From CG2-30-36-16 sp964372115 (GTDB lineage: Bacteria; Bacteroidota; Ignavibacteria; Ignavibacteriales; Ignavibacteriaceae), in contig CAYJPN010000029.1 of assembly GCA_964372115.1 (NCBI GenBank), positions 3,667 to 67,666 on the forward strand: DNA of 64,000 nt, in the 5' to 3' direction. The notes under the pieces are model-generated. The model was not told where the DNA came from, searched no databases, and was given only the letters and a program-made list of their open reading frames with translations. Below are positions 8,374 to 16,903 of this stretch, piece by piece. Each line of letters begins with the position of its first letter. The stretch's first letter is position 1. Position numbers and translations under genes: made by a program.

Positions 8374-9291
8374 ATGGAATTATTACCGGCAGATATATTC
8401 AACAACTTAAGATTTTACAAATTTACTTTTACATTAAAAGTTACGGAAACTATTGTGTTCCCCTTTTCATTTAAAGGACTGCTTTTGCGCAACGCCCTAA
8501 AAAATGTATTTGTTAAGGAGTTTGAAGCCGGTATAATAAATGAGATTTTTGGATCAATGTTAAGCAAAGAAACCGCTGAAAAATTAGGGATAGGGAGCCA
8601 TCCTCCGCGCGGATATATTATTGAAGATGATACAGCGCCAAAACTTAAATATTTACCTGGCGATATTATCTATTTTAATTTAATTCTTATCGGCGACACG
8701 ATCAGATATATAAATATGTTTACCGAAGCTGTATTGCTGTTAGCTAAAAAATACTGGCTCGGCAGAAAATCGGGTTTTGGACGCGGCAGTTTTGAACTTG
8801 AAAACGTTTCCGTAAACGGGGAAACAGTTTATGATAAAGAAAAAGAAAAACTTTCGGTAAATAATTTCACTCCTTTAAGTATCGGGAATTTAAATGCCGA
8901 CAAAAGTTTTAAGCGGCTTATACTAAATTTTATTACCCCTACCTGTATAGTACCGGAAAATGATGTTAAGCCGATATTAATAAACAGAACGGGGGATATT
9001 AAGTTATTTATGCTTATGCTTTACAGAAGACTTCTCCATCTTCAATATCTTTATTGCGGAAAGGAAGAATTTACATTTGATAAATTAATCCATGATAACA
9101 TAAAAATTACCGGCTCCGACCTGAAAAACCACATTTTTGTAATAGGTAACGAAAAGTTTGAGGGTTTTACCGGTTCAATAGAATTTGAAGGAATTAAACG
9201 GGAGTATATCCCGCTGTTTCTTCTGGGTGAGCAACTGCACGTAGGGAAAGACTGTTCGTACGGTTTCGGGAAATATGAAATACTTAATTAA
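8374..9291 (+). CDS. cas6: Cas6 crRNA-processing endoribonuclease
   Basis: A 305-residue RAMP endoribonuclease that cuts the repeat to release crRNAs with an ATTGAAAC 5' handle. The N-terminus has the KGLLLRNAL motif, and the C-terminus ends in the glycine-rich Cas6 loop (LHVGKDCSYGFGKYEI) of the Cas6 C-terminal domain family. RKSGFGRGSFEL around residue 130-142 is a second glycine-rich loop. The catalytic His cannot be fixed from sequence alone. The gene starts directly after the lipoprotein stop and closes the tightly packed operon. Its last codons overlap the left inverted repeat of the 9286-9730 element, so the natural C-terminus may have been altered by that insertion. Confidence 0.88.
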   Translation: MELLPADIFNNLRFYKFTFTLKVTETIVFPFSFKGLLLRNALKNVFVKEFEAGIINEIFGSMLSKETAEKLGIGSHPPRGYIIEDDTAPKLKYLPGDIIYFNLILIGDTIRYINMFTEAVLLLAKKYWLGRKSGFGRGSFELENVSVNGETVYDKEKEKLSVNNFTPLSIGNLNADKSFKRLILNFITPTCIVPENDVKPILINRTGDIKLFMLMLYRRLLHLQYLYCGKEEFTFDKLIHDNIKITGSDLKNHIFVIGNEKFEGFTGSIEFEGIKREYIPLFLLGEQLHVGKDCSYGFGKYEILN

Positions 9292-9293
9292 GA

Positions 9294-9331
9294 ATTAAAA
9301 ATTAAAAATTAAAAATTAAAAATTAAAAATT
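9294..9331 (+). repeat. Tandem 7-bp ATTAAAA repeat
   Basis: About five head-to-tail copies of ATTAAAA lie directly after cas6, inside the left end of the inverted-repeat element. Slipped-strand expansion is the simple explanation. Confidence 0.85.
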
Positions 9332-9340
9332 GAAGACACG

Positions 9341-9682
9341 ATGCAAAAATAAGAGAATCCCGGCGTTAATAAAAGTTTTGACTTTGCAGTTAGAATTGTA
9401 AAATGTTATAAGTTTTTAATTAAAAAAGACAGGAATTTAAAATCATTATATGATCAAATTTTATCTTCGGGGACTTCGATTGGAGCTAATATTTCCGAGT
9501 CTCAAGCGGCTGCAAGCAGAATGGATTTTAGGAATAAATTAATAATAGGTTTAAATGAAGCTTTTGAAACGGATTTTTTGTTAAGATTATTTTTTCAATC
9601 TGAAATACTCGATAAAAAGTAATTCGAAAGTTTATCGAAGGACTGAATTGAAATAATCGAACTACTTAATTCAATTATTTGA
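9341..9682 (+). pseudogene. Broken four-helix-bundle (23S rRNA intervening-sequence type) protein gene
   Basis: Reading from ATG 9341 in one frame gives a recognisable S23/four-helix-bundle protein: NKSFDFAVRIVKCYKFL, then SSGTSIGANISESQAAAS, then FRNKLIIGLNEAFETDF. The frame is interrupted by TAA at 9350-9352 (codon 4), TAA at 9620-9622 and TGA at 9644-9646. The expected end (EIIELLNSII) follows before the natural stop at 9680-9682. Three nonsense changes with no frameshift indicate decay by point mutation. Functional members form pentameric helical bundles and are related to the Avd proteins of diversity-generating retroelements. This copy cannot make a full protein. Confidence 0.85.
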
Positions 9683-9745
9683 ACACTTTACAAACAATAA
9701 CTAATAATTTTTAATTGTTAATTCTTAATTTGATAAACAAGTTCT

Positions 9746-9774
9746 TTGACATATTGATTGACCCCGGATTGTAT
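9746..9774 (+). promoter_or_regulatory. Possible promoter of RT-cas1/cas2
   Basis: TTGACA at 9746-9751 and TTGTAT at 9769-9774 are separated by 17 bp. They lie just downstream of the inverted-repeat element and 33 bp before the RT-cas1 start. The -10 box is a weak match. A short inverted repeat (ACCCC...GGGGT) at 9761-9779 overlaps it and could be an operator. The element would otherwise cut RT-cas1 off from the cmr operon, so a local promoter is plausible. Confidence 0.4.
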
Positions 9775-9806
9775 GGGGTAAACTAAAAAATAGGTATAAA
9801 AAAACA

Positions 9807-12044
9807 ATGGAACTTTATTCTCAGATCATTTCTTATCCATCTTTACTCTATGGTTATTATAGAGTAAAAGAGAGCGACGGCGCGGCTGGTATTGACGGTG
9901 TTGAACTTGAAGATTTTGAAGAAGATCTTCAGAAAAACATAACCAGGCTTAATTACGAACTAACAGCCGGAAAATACAAGCCGCTGCCTCTGCTTGCATT
10001 TGAAAAAAAATCTATACCTGCGGGGAACTGTAAAAAACCGGTGGTTCCTAAAATCCGGGTGCTTACAATACCTGCGGTTAGGGACAGAATTGTGCAAGCT
10101 GCCGCCTTAAATACTCTTGAACCGATATTAGACGCTGAATTAGAAAATGAATGTTTTGCTTACCGTAAAGGTTTTTCACGCGAATCAGCCGCAAGAAGAA
10201 TTAATCGCCTTTTTAATAAAGGTTATACCTGGCTGTTAGACGCGGATATAAGAAAATTCTTTGACTCCGTTGACCACAATATATTATTTTCAAGAATAGA
10301 ACCGATAATAAACGATTCGAAGCTGTTGGAGCTTATTAAAAACTGGATACAATGCGACTATGTTTTTAATAATAAAAAATGCAGGCAAACAATCGGGCTG
10401 CCGCTCGGGTTAGTAATTTCGCCGATACTTGCAAACTTATACCTCGATAAATTTGATGAAGAAATAGCAAAAAGGGGAATGCACCTTGTAAGGTTTGCGG
10501 ATGATTTTGTAATAATTACACGTTCTAAAACCGAGGCTATGGACGCACTAAAACTAACAGCAGAGCTTCTGGCTGATATAAAGCTGGAACTTAATACGGA
10601 AAAAACTAAAATATCAAATTTTAACGAGGGCTTTAAATATCTCGGGTATATTTTCTTAAATTCGATGGTTGTGCCTGCAGGCGCAAAGGATGCAAGTAAA
10701 CCACTTCCCTTCAATTTTGATGACGACGCTTTATTAGAAATTGAAAGATTTAATGCAATAACCGCAAAGAAGAAAGAAGTAAAAATTTTTGAAAAAAATC
10801 TTCAAAGTACACTGCTCGGCAAACAACTTTTAGCGGCTATAGAAAATAAGGGAATAACTCTAACTGATTTCATTAAAAACCTTAAACCGGAACTGCAGCC
10901 GGATGTAGAAAAAACCGGCAGCATAACCGGTAAAGAAGAGAAGCAACCGGATGAAGAACCGGTAAAAGAAAAAGGAGAAATAAAGGATGCTAAGGAAATT
11001 CCGTATAACGCTTACGCCATTTCAGTAAAAAGAACGTTGTACATTCAAACGCAGGGTTCCGAATTAAAAAAAGAGGGGGAAAGATTCCTGGTTATAAAAG
11101 GCGATTCAATTTTAATAGATGTTCCCGCTATAAGGATAAACCAGATAATTATTTTTGGTACAAGTACAATATCGCCTGCCGCTATGCAGTACTGTTTAAC
11201 AAATAAAATTTTAATTTCTCTTCTTTCATCATACGGCAAATACTTTGGTAAGATAGAAAACGCATATAACAAGAGTATTGAAATCGAGCAGCTGCAATAC
11301 CTGTCGAATCTGGATGAATTATTTTCACTTGGAATTGCCAAATGTATAGTTGAAGCTAAAATAAGTAATCTACGCACGTTACTTCAGCGGGTTACAAAGA
11401 GGAGGCAAAATGATGAGATAAAAGACGCTGTGGAAGAGTTGAAAAAATGTTTGAACAATATTGAACCGGCAAAAACAGCGGAACAGTTAAGAGGTGTTGA
11501 AGGGAATGCTTCTTCCGTTTACTTTGCTGTTTACGGTCATTCATTCTTAAAAGAGAGCGGATTTTACACTCCAAATTTTACACGTACAAAACGCCCCCCG
11601 CTCGATCCTATTAATAGTTTGTTAAGTTTTGGTTACACGCTCCTAAGTTCTAATATTTATTCAACGCTTGCGGCTCTCGGGCTTAATCCCTATGTCGGGT
11701 TTTTCCATAAAATAAGGCATGGGCACCCGGCGCTTGCCAGTGATTTGATAGAAGAATTCCGGCATGTGATAGATTCGCTTGTAATTCAGGTTATTAATAA
11801 AACGATATTAACAAGAAAGCAGTTTTACTTTAGTAAAGATGATGAAATGCCGTGCCTGCTTACTAACGAAGGGAGGAGGGAATATATAAGGCAGTTCGAG
11901 ATTAAAATGCACAGAGTAACCACGCATACGCCAACCGGCAAAAAAGCGGACTACCGGCGGTGTATTTTGTTTCAGGCGCAGCAATATATTAAAGTATTAA
12001 AAAGAGAAAAAGAAAAATATGAACCAATGAGAGTTAAATTTTAA
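9807..12044 (+). CDS. cas1: Reverse transcriptase-Cas1 fusion protein
   Basis: A 745-residue fusion for spacer acquisition. Residues 1-310 are a group II intron-like reverse transcriptase: GAAGIDGV at the start, DADIRKFFDSVDH (motif 3), GLPLGLVISPILANLYLD (motif 4), FADD at 230-233 with both catalytic Asp present, and LNTEKTKI. A charged linker at about 310-395 leads into Cas1. The Cas1 metal ligands are intact: Glu565 (GVEGNAS), His634 (GFFHKIR) and Glu649 (DLIEEFR). In Marinomonas, an RT-Cas1 of type III-B integrates spacers from RNA, so this system may immunise against transcripts. Here Cas6 is a separate gene, not fused to the N-terminus as in Marinomonas. The ribosome-binding site is weak. 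cas2 follows after 18 bp. Confidence 0.96.
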   Translation: MELYSQIISYPSLLYGYYRVKESDGAAGIDGVELEDFEEDLQKNITRLNYELTAGKYKPLPLLAFEKKSIPAGNCKKPVVPKIRVLTIPAVRDRIVQAAALNTLEPILDAELENECFAYRKGFSRESAARRINRLFNKGYTWLLDADIRKFFDSVDHNILFSRIEPIINDSKLLELIKNWIQCDYVFNNKKCRQTIGLPLGLVISPILANLYLDKFDEEIAKRGMHLVRFADDFVIITRSKTEAMDALKLTAELLADIKLELNTEKTKISNFNEGFKYLGYIFLNSMVVPAGAKDASKPLPFNFDDDALLEIERFNAITAKKKEVKIFEKNLQSTLLGKQLLAAIENKGITLTDFIKNLKPELQPDVEKTGSITGKEEKQPDEEPVKEKGEIKDAKEIPYNAYAISVKRTLYIQTQGSELKKEGERFLVIKGDSILIDVPAIRINQIIIFGTSTISPAAMQYCLTNKILISLLSSYGKYFGKIENAYNKSIEIEQLQYLSNLDELFSLGIAKCIVEAKISNLRTLLQRVTKRRQNDEIKDAVEELKKCLNNIEPAKTAEQLRGVEGNASSVYFAVYGHSFLKESGFYTPNFTRTKRPPLDPINSLLSFGYTLLSSNIYSTLAALGLNPYVGFFHKIRHGHPALASDLIEEFRHVIDSLVIQVINKTILTRKQFYFSKDDEMPCLLTNEGRREYIRQFEIKMHRVTTHTPTGKKADYRRCILFQAQQYIKVLKREKEKYEPMRVKF

Positions 12045-12062
12045 ATAGTTATAGGTGCGGCA

Positions 12063-12344
12063 ATGATAGTGCTTGTTATATACAACATAAAGGAATCAAG
12101 AAAAAAGAGGATTGTGCGCAAAATGCTTCTTAATTACGGCGAGCCGTTAAAACCTTCTGTATTTAAATGCAGTTTGAACATAAAATATTATAACCGTTTA
12201 AAAACAGCATTAACCTTTGCGGCAGAAAATATAGGGAAAGAAGAATTTATAACCATTTTTACTTTCTGCAAAAACTGCCGTAAAAATATAGTATCGCTTG
12301 GCAAACCACTGAATACCGAAGAACCGTTATATTTTTTAGCTTAG
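12063..12344 (+). CDS. cas2: Cas2, spacer-integration partner of RT-Cas1
   Basis: A 93-residue Cas2. It has a ferredoxin-like first strand (MIVLVIYNI), a basic helix with RKKRIVRKML, and the typical NYGEPLKPSVFKCSL strand. The family's usual first-strand Asp (YDI) is Asn here (YNI), so any nuclease activity is probably lost. Cas2 acts as a structural bridge between Cas1 dimers, so integration should not suffer. A CKNC pair in the C-terminal part resembles the cysteine pair often seen in type III Cas2. It is 18 bp after RT-cas1 and the last gene before the leader. Confidence 0.88.
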   Translation: MIVLVIYNIKESRKKRIVRKMLLNYGEPLKPSVFKCSLNIKYYNRLKTALTFAAENIGKEEFITIFTFCKNCRKNIVSLGKPLNTEEPLYFLA

Positions 12345-12600
12345 AATTAGAAACGGTTGGATAGTTTTTATACACGAAAGATTGAAGTAAATATCGTCTA
12401 ACTACATTAAAGAAAAAGCCTTAAACAGAAAAATTAAAGCTGCTTTGCAGCCGTTCGGGCTTATTCTTGATAAAGATGATTGTTCTATTGCCTGATTGGA
12501 ATTTTTATTATATTTGTGCCATTGAAAAAAACAAAATATGGCTATCCGTCTGTATTACAAATTGTAACATTATAATTTATAACCAGTTACAGTGATGGCA
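12345..12600 (+). promoter_or_regulatory. CRISPR leader
   Basis: 256 bp between cas2 and the first repeat, AT-rich toward the array. The repeat ends in ATTGAAAC, so the array is read on the + strand and this side is the leader, carrying the promoter and integration signals. An open stretch without a start codon at 12391-12495 reads KALNRKIKAALQPFGLILD-like before a TGA. It may be a gene remnant. Confidence 0.75.
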
Positions 12601-15600
12601 CTTTTAAAGACTTGTTGATACAAAAGAATTGAAACTTCTACCGAATTATCCTCTAACCCATAGGCTTTTTTAAACTTTTAAAGACTTGTTGATACAAAAG
12701 AATTGAAACCAGAGTCCAATGGAAGAACAACGTCACCAGAAACTTTTAAAGACTTGTTGATACAAAAGAATTGAAACTTTTTTTGTTCTCTTCGTTGTAC
12801 TCTTTCATTGCTTTTAAAGACTTGTTGATACAAAAGAATTGAAACTTGTTCCCACATAAGTATATACGGGTAATTTTGCCCTTTTAAAGACTTGTTGATA
12901 CAAAAGAATTGAAACCAAAACAATTGATTTTTTATTAGCAGAGCCAAGCTTTTAAAGACTTGTTGATACAAAAGAATTGAAACTTGTAATCCTGGAAGCG
13001 CATAGCTTCCTTCCCATCTTTTAAAGACTTGTTGATACAAAAGAATTGAAACTTGAAGGTAGGACAAACGCAAAAGGAGTGGATCAACTTTTAAAGACTT
13101 GTTGATACAAAAGAATTGAAACTTTTAATTTCTACAGAAATGCAACCATTCATTAATTCTTTTAAAGACTTGTTGATACAAAAGAATTGAAACTCTGAGA
13201 GTATTGAGAATATTGCCAATTATTTCCAGCTTTTAAAGACTTGTTGATACAAAAGAATTGAAACTTTCTGAAAGGGCTGTGACAACCCCTTCGTACCGAC
13301 TTTTAAAGACTTGTTGATACAAAAGAATTGAAACTTTAGCAACCAGCTCAAGAACCGTATTTGGTAATTCTTTTAAAGACTTGTTGATACAAAAGAATTG
13401 AAACCTCTGCAAACGTATAAGTTATATCGTAGCATTCCCCACCTTTTAAAGACTTGTTGATACAAAAGAATTGAAACCAAAATAGAAGATTCTTGATGAA
13501 TATCGCGCCAAGCCTTTTAAAGACTTGTTGATACAAAAGAATTGAAACCAATATTCCGGGGCGGATCAAAATCACATCCGGCCACTTTTAAAGACTTGTT
13601 GATACAAAAGAATTGAAACTTATAAACAGTATAAGTATATGTATCTTGCTCTATCTTTTAAAGACTTGTTGATACAAAAGAATTGAAACTTACGCCATAC
13701 TTTTAGAACACCATTCGGCATATCTTTTAAAGACTTGTTGATACAAAAGAATTGAAACCTTCGGGGTGGTTAATAATCACCATCTCTATCTTATTCCTTT
13801 TAAAGACTTGTTGATACAAAAGAATTGAAACCTTCTCTGTTGTGGCTGGTTCAGCTTTAGTTGCTGCTTTTAAAGACTTGTTGATACAAAAGAATTGAAA
13901 CCTTTTCGCAATTCCTTTAGTTTGCCATTAGGTATACTTTTAAAGACTTGTTGATACAAAAGAATTGAAACTTTTCGGACTAAGAATTTATTACAATACT
14001 TAACCAAATCTTTTAAAGACTTGTTGATACAAAAGAATTGAAACCTGGATCAAGGAAATCAGATATCCCTGTACCCATATCTTTTAAAGACTTGTTGATA
14101 CAAAAGAATTGAAACTCTAAAGTTTCTCCTAGAAAATAACAAGAAAACTTTTAAAGACTTGTTGATACAAAAGAATTGAAACTTCTATGCACACCAATCC
14201 AGGTTTTGGATGGGTAATAACTTTTAAAGACTTGTTGATACAAAAGAATTGAAACTCGTGGCTGTAGAAGAGCTTACGTTCGACCTTACCACCCTTTAAA
14301 GACTTGTTGATACAAAAGAATTGAAACCTATATATGTTGTCTGAGATGGAAGGATCATTTGACCTTTTAAAGACTTGTTGATACAAAAGAATTGAAACTT
14401 TATATATTTTATTTACGAAGAATAATTATCTAACTTTTAAAGACTTGTTGATACAAAAGAATTGAAACTCCAGGGTAAGCATTTTCGGAGTCTAAGCCCA
14501 AGAACTTTTAAAGACTTGTTGATACAAAAGAATTGAAACTTCTTCATCCAGTCGGGGTAGTTCGGCTTGACCGACTTTTAAAGACTTGTTGATACAAAAG
14601 AATTGAAACCTCTATACCACCTTAAATCATTGTTGTATTTTAATCTTTTAAAGACTTGTTGATACAAAAGAATTGAAACCTGGGGTTAGTGGTGGCTGTG
14701 ATGAGGCTTTTTCCCACTTTTAAAGACTTGTTGATACAAAAGAATTGAAACTTGTTGAGGAACGACCGCTCCGGAAAGTATTCGAGCCTTTTAAAGACTT
14801 GTTGATACAAAAGAATTGAAACCTGGTTGGGTGTAGTCATTTCCAGAATGATGGCTTTTACTTTTAAAGACTTGTTGATACAAAAGAATTGAAACTTATA
14901 TGGAGACCAATAGTTTTTTTTTCCTCCTCCGTCTTTTAAAGACTTGTTGATACAAAAGAATTGAAACTTTAACCTCATCAAATGTTGTTTCAGCTTCTTT
15001 TAGCTTTTAAAGACTTGTTGATACAAAAGAATTGAAACGTACTGTTCCTGGATCATTTCGATCTCCTTTCAGCTTTTAAAGACTTGTTGATACAAAAGAA
15101 TTGAAACCTTGAAGTCCTTATTTCCCCTACAGATTTCTTTTCAGCTTTTAAAGACTTGTTGATACAAAAGAATTGAAACCCAATGGATCAGCTTTGACAA
15201 AAGCTGTCTCAACTTTTAAAGACTTGTTGATACAAAAGAATTGAAACTCGAGACGAAAGACATAGACGCGCAGACCATCAGCAACTTTTAAAGACTTGTT
15301 GATACAAAAGAATTGAAACGAAAGAAAAACAATAAAATTAGGATTACTATAAAAGCTTTAAAAGACTTGTTGATACAAAAGAATTGAAACCTGTAGCAGA
15401 TTTATGTTGCCAACCATTGACCGTTCTACTTTAAAAGACTTGTTGATACAAAAGAATTGAAACTGGGTGGCATTCACCGGTTTATAGGTTTTAAACACCT
15501 TTAAAAGACTTGTTGATACAAAAGAATTGAAACTGAAGTGTACATTCCATATCCGATAGTAGTATATCCACCTTTAAAAGACTTGTTGATACAAAAGAAT

Positions 15601-15892
15601 TGAAACTTTCTGATGAAAAGAAATAAAATGCAAACCTTTTAAACTTTAAAAGACTTGTTGATACAAAAGAATTGAAACATAATAGAACTTTGCATTGTTG
15701 ACCAATCATAAGCCCCTTTAAAAGACTTGTTGATACAAAAGAATTGAAACTTTAGCTCGGAATTCAATTTCTGCGCCAGTCGGTACTTTTAAAGACTTGT
15801 TGATACAAAAGAATTGAAACTCTGTACCAGCAGTAGGACCGGCTTCAGTCTCACCGGTTTTTAAAGACTTGTTGATACAAAAGAATTGAAAC
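12601..15892 (+). CRISPR. CRISPR array, 47 repeats of 35 bp and 46 spacers
   Basis: The repeat is 35 bp, starting CTTTTAAAGACTTGTTGATA and ending CAAAAGAATTGAAAC. Repeats run from 12601-12635 to 15858-15892. Spacers are 32 to 39 bp, mostly 35-37 bp, as expected for type III. The 3' end ATTGAAAC is the standard 8-nt crRNA handle, so the array points the same way as the cas genes. Repeat variants: number 25 (14293) has T2 to C; numbers 40-45 (15356-15750) have T5 to A, giving CTTTAAAAGAC; number 47 has C1 to T and marks the distal end. All spacers looked different to me. I could not match any to a phage or to this window. Confidence 0.98.
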
Positions 15893-15959
15893 CTGGAGCT
15901 ACCAGTTATTACAATTAACGTGAACCCGGAATTTAGATGTTCTTTAAATATTTTTAATG

Positions 15960-15985
15960 CTTTCGGGACGCAGCCGTCCCGAAAG
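15960..15985. repeat. Perfect 11-bp inverted repeat (hairpin)
   Basis: CTTTCGGGACG, a CAGC loop, then CGTCCCGAAAG. No T-run follows on either strand, so it is not a classical terminator. A weaker version (GGGATGCAGCTACCC, 17112-17126) sits at the matching place before the second repeat copy, so it is probably part of that repeat. Confidence 0.85.
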
Positions 15986-16002
15986 AACAAAAACAACCCT
16001 TG

Positions 16003-16077
16003 CTTTTTGCGTATGTAAAAAGTAAAAGGAAATTTTTTCCCGCTAGAAGCGGGATGTATTCCAAAAATAAAATTAAC
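16003..16077 (+). repeat. Dispersed hairpin repeat, copy 1
   Basis: Starts CTTTTTGCGTATGTAAAAAG, itself an imperfect palindrome, then TAAAAGGAAA, then a hairpin TCCCGCT...AGCGGGA, then CCAAAAATAAAATTAAC. The copy at 17149-17218 matches closely apart from the hairpin stem, where both sides changed. Confidence 0.85.
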
Positions 16078-16226
16078 ACGGTGTTGTGTTTTAACAACTT
16101 GTCCCGTTCGTTAGCCAACGGACTGACGGTTAACACGCCGTTATATAATAGAAAAATATGCTTGATGTTTCAGATGAGAGTACGTATCTTATCAAGAAAT
16201 GTAATACGTAATTCTAAGGTGAAGAA

Positions 16227-16478
16227 ATGAATTCAAAACTGACACTTAAATTGAATAAAAGATCAATTGAGCGAGCAAAAAAGTATGCTCAGAAAAATAA
16301 ACAAAGTCTTTCTATTATGGTTGAAAACTATTTCAATATAATTGCAGAAAAAGATATTGCGAATGATTTGGAAATATCTCCAAATGTTCGTGAATTATCT
16401 GGAATTATTAATTTATCAGAAAATATCAATATGAAACAAATATATGGGAAGCACCTTGAGGAGAAGTATTTAAAATGA
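16227..16478 (+). CDS. Antitoxin of a PIN-domain toxin pair (DUF6364-like)
   Basis: An 83-residue protein. The first half (LTLKLNKRSIERAKKYAQKNKQS then LSIMVENYF) matches the short ribbon-helix-helix-like DUF6364 pattern found in antitoxins next to PIN toxins. The second half should wrap the toxin. A good ribosome-binding site (AAGGTGAAG) precedes the ATG. The stop overlaps the toxin start (ATGA), so the two are made together. It would neutralise the toxin and probably repress its own promoter. Confidence 0.75.
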   Translation: MNSKLTLKLNKRSIERAKKYAQKNKQSLSIMVENYFNIIAEKDIANDLEISPNVRELSGIINLSENINMKQIYGKHLEEKYLK

Positions 16479-16903
16479 TAAAGGTATTTGTTGATTCGGA
16501 TATAATACTGGATCTGCTTGCCAAAAGGGAACCGCATTACGAATACTCTGCAAAATTATTTACTTTAATTGATCAACAAAAAATTGAAGCTTATACATCA
16601 TCTCTAATATTCGCAAACCTGCATTATCTTCTCAAAAAATTAACTTCAAATGCATTTGCCTTAAAAAGCCTGAGAAAGTTGAAAACACTCATAAATATTT
16701 TGTCGGTTGATGAAAAGGTAATTGAACAAGCATTAAATTCAGAATTCAGTGATTTTGAAGATGCTATTCAATATTTCACGGCTGCAAACAATGGAGTTAA
16801 TCTTTTATTAACAAGAAATAAAACAGACTATAAAAAAAGCAAAATAACAATTTCAACTTCTGAAGAGTTTATTAAATCTTGGTATACTAAGAAAAACATG
16901 TGA
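16475..16903 (+). CDS. PIN-domain ribonuclease toxin (VapC-like)
   Basis: A 142-residue PIN-domain protein. Acidic active-site positions are visible: VFVDSDIILDLL at the N-terminus (Asp at residues 7 and 9), FEDAIQYF in the middle (Glu/Asp pair) and TRNKTDYKKS near the end. VapC toxins are Mg-dependent ribonucleases that usually cut tRNA or rRNA. The gene overlaps the antitoxin by 4 bp. The pair lies between two copies of a hairpin repeat, directly after the CRISPR array. Confidence 0.85.
   Translation: MIKVFVDSDIILDLLAKREPHYEYSAKLFTLIDQQKIEAYTSSLIFANLHYLLKKLTSNAFALKSLRKLKTLINILSVDEKVIEQALNSEFSDFEDAIQYFTAANNGVNLLLTRNKTDYKKSKITISTSEEFIKSWYTKKNM

Larger units (their letters stand above)
9286..9730. 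mobile_element. 445-bp inverted-repeat element with a dead S23-type gene
   Basis: The left end at 9286-9310 (AATTAAGAATTAA then a run of AATTAAAA units) and the right end at 9706-9730 are inverted copies of about 25 bp with one mismatch (24/25). Between them lies a broken four-helix-bundle gene of the 23S rRNA-intervening-sequence protein type. The left repeat begins inside the last codons of cas6. The unit separates cas6 from the RT-cas1 gene. Small genes of this family bordered by AATTAAAAATT repeats look like a recurrent, possibly mobilisable unit. No transposase is visible, so mobility would need a helper. Confidence 0.6.
15893..16226. other. Gene-free stretch after the array, with hairpins and dispersed repeats
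   Basis: No convincing gene. It holds the perfect 11-bp hairpin at 15960-15985, the first copy of a repeat shared with 17149-17218, and at about 16084-16141 a segment alignable (with gaps) to the reverse complement of 31687-31730 (shared pieces TGTTTTA-AACAAC, CCGTT and CTGACGGTTAA). The end reads into the ribosome-binding site of the antitoxin gene (AAGGTGAAG, 16217-16225). Confidence 0.75.

Noticed and set aside
9341..9682. Four-helix-bundle gene considered as a working avd gene of a diversity-generating retroelement paired with the adjacent RT
   Set aside because: It has three in-frame stops, the RT is fused to Cas1, and no template/variable repeat pair was seen.
15960..15985. Hairpin considered as terminator of the CRISPR transcript
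   Set aside because: No T-run follows on the array strand, and a related hairpin occurs before the second repeat copy.
12678..15996. Long minus-strand open frames across the array encoding repeated FQFFCINKSLK-like peptides
   Set aside because: They are readings of the CRISPR repeat and spacers. Two minus-strand frames of the repeat lack stops, so long open frames arise by chance.
16000..16230. 76-codon open frame after the array
   Set aside because: It runs through the dispersed hairpin repeat, has no ribosome-binding site, and its sequence is that of the repeat.
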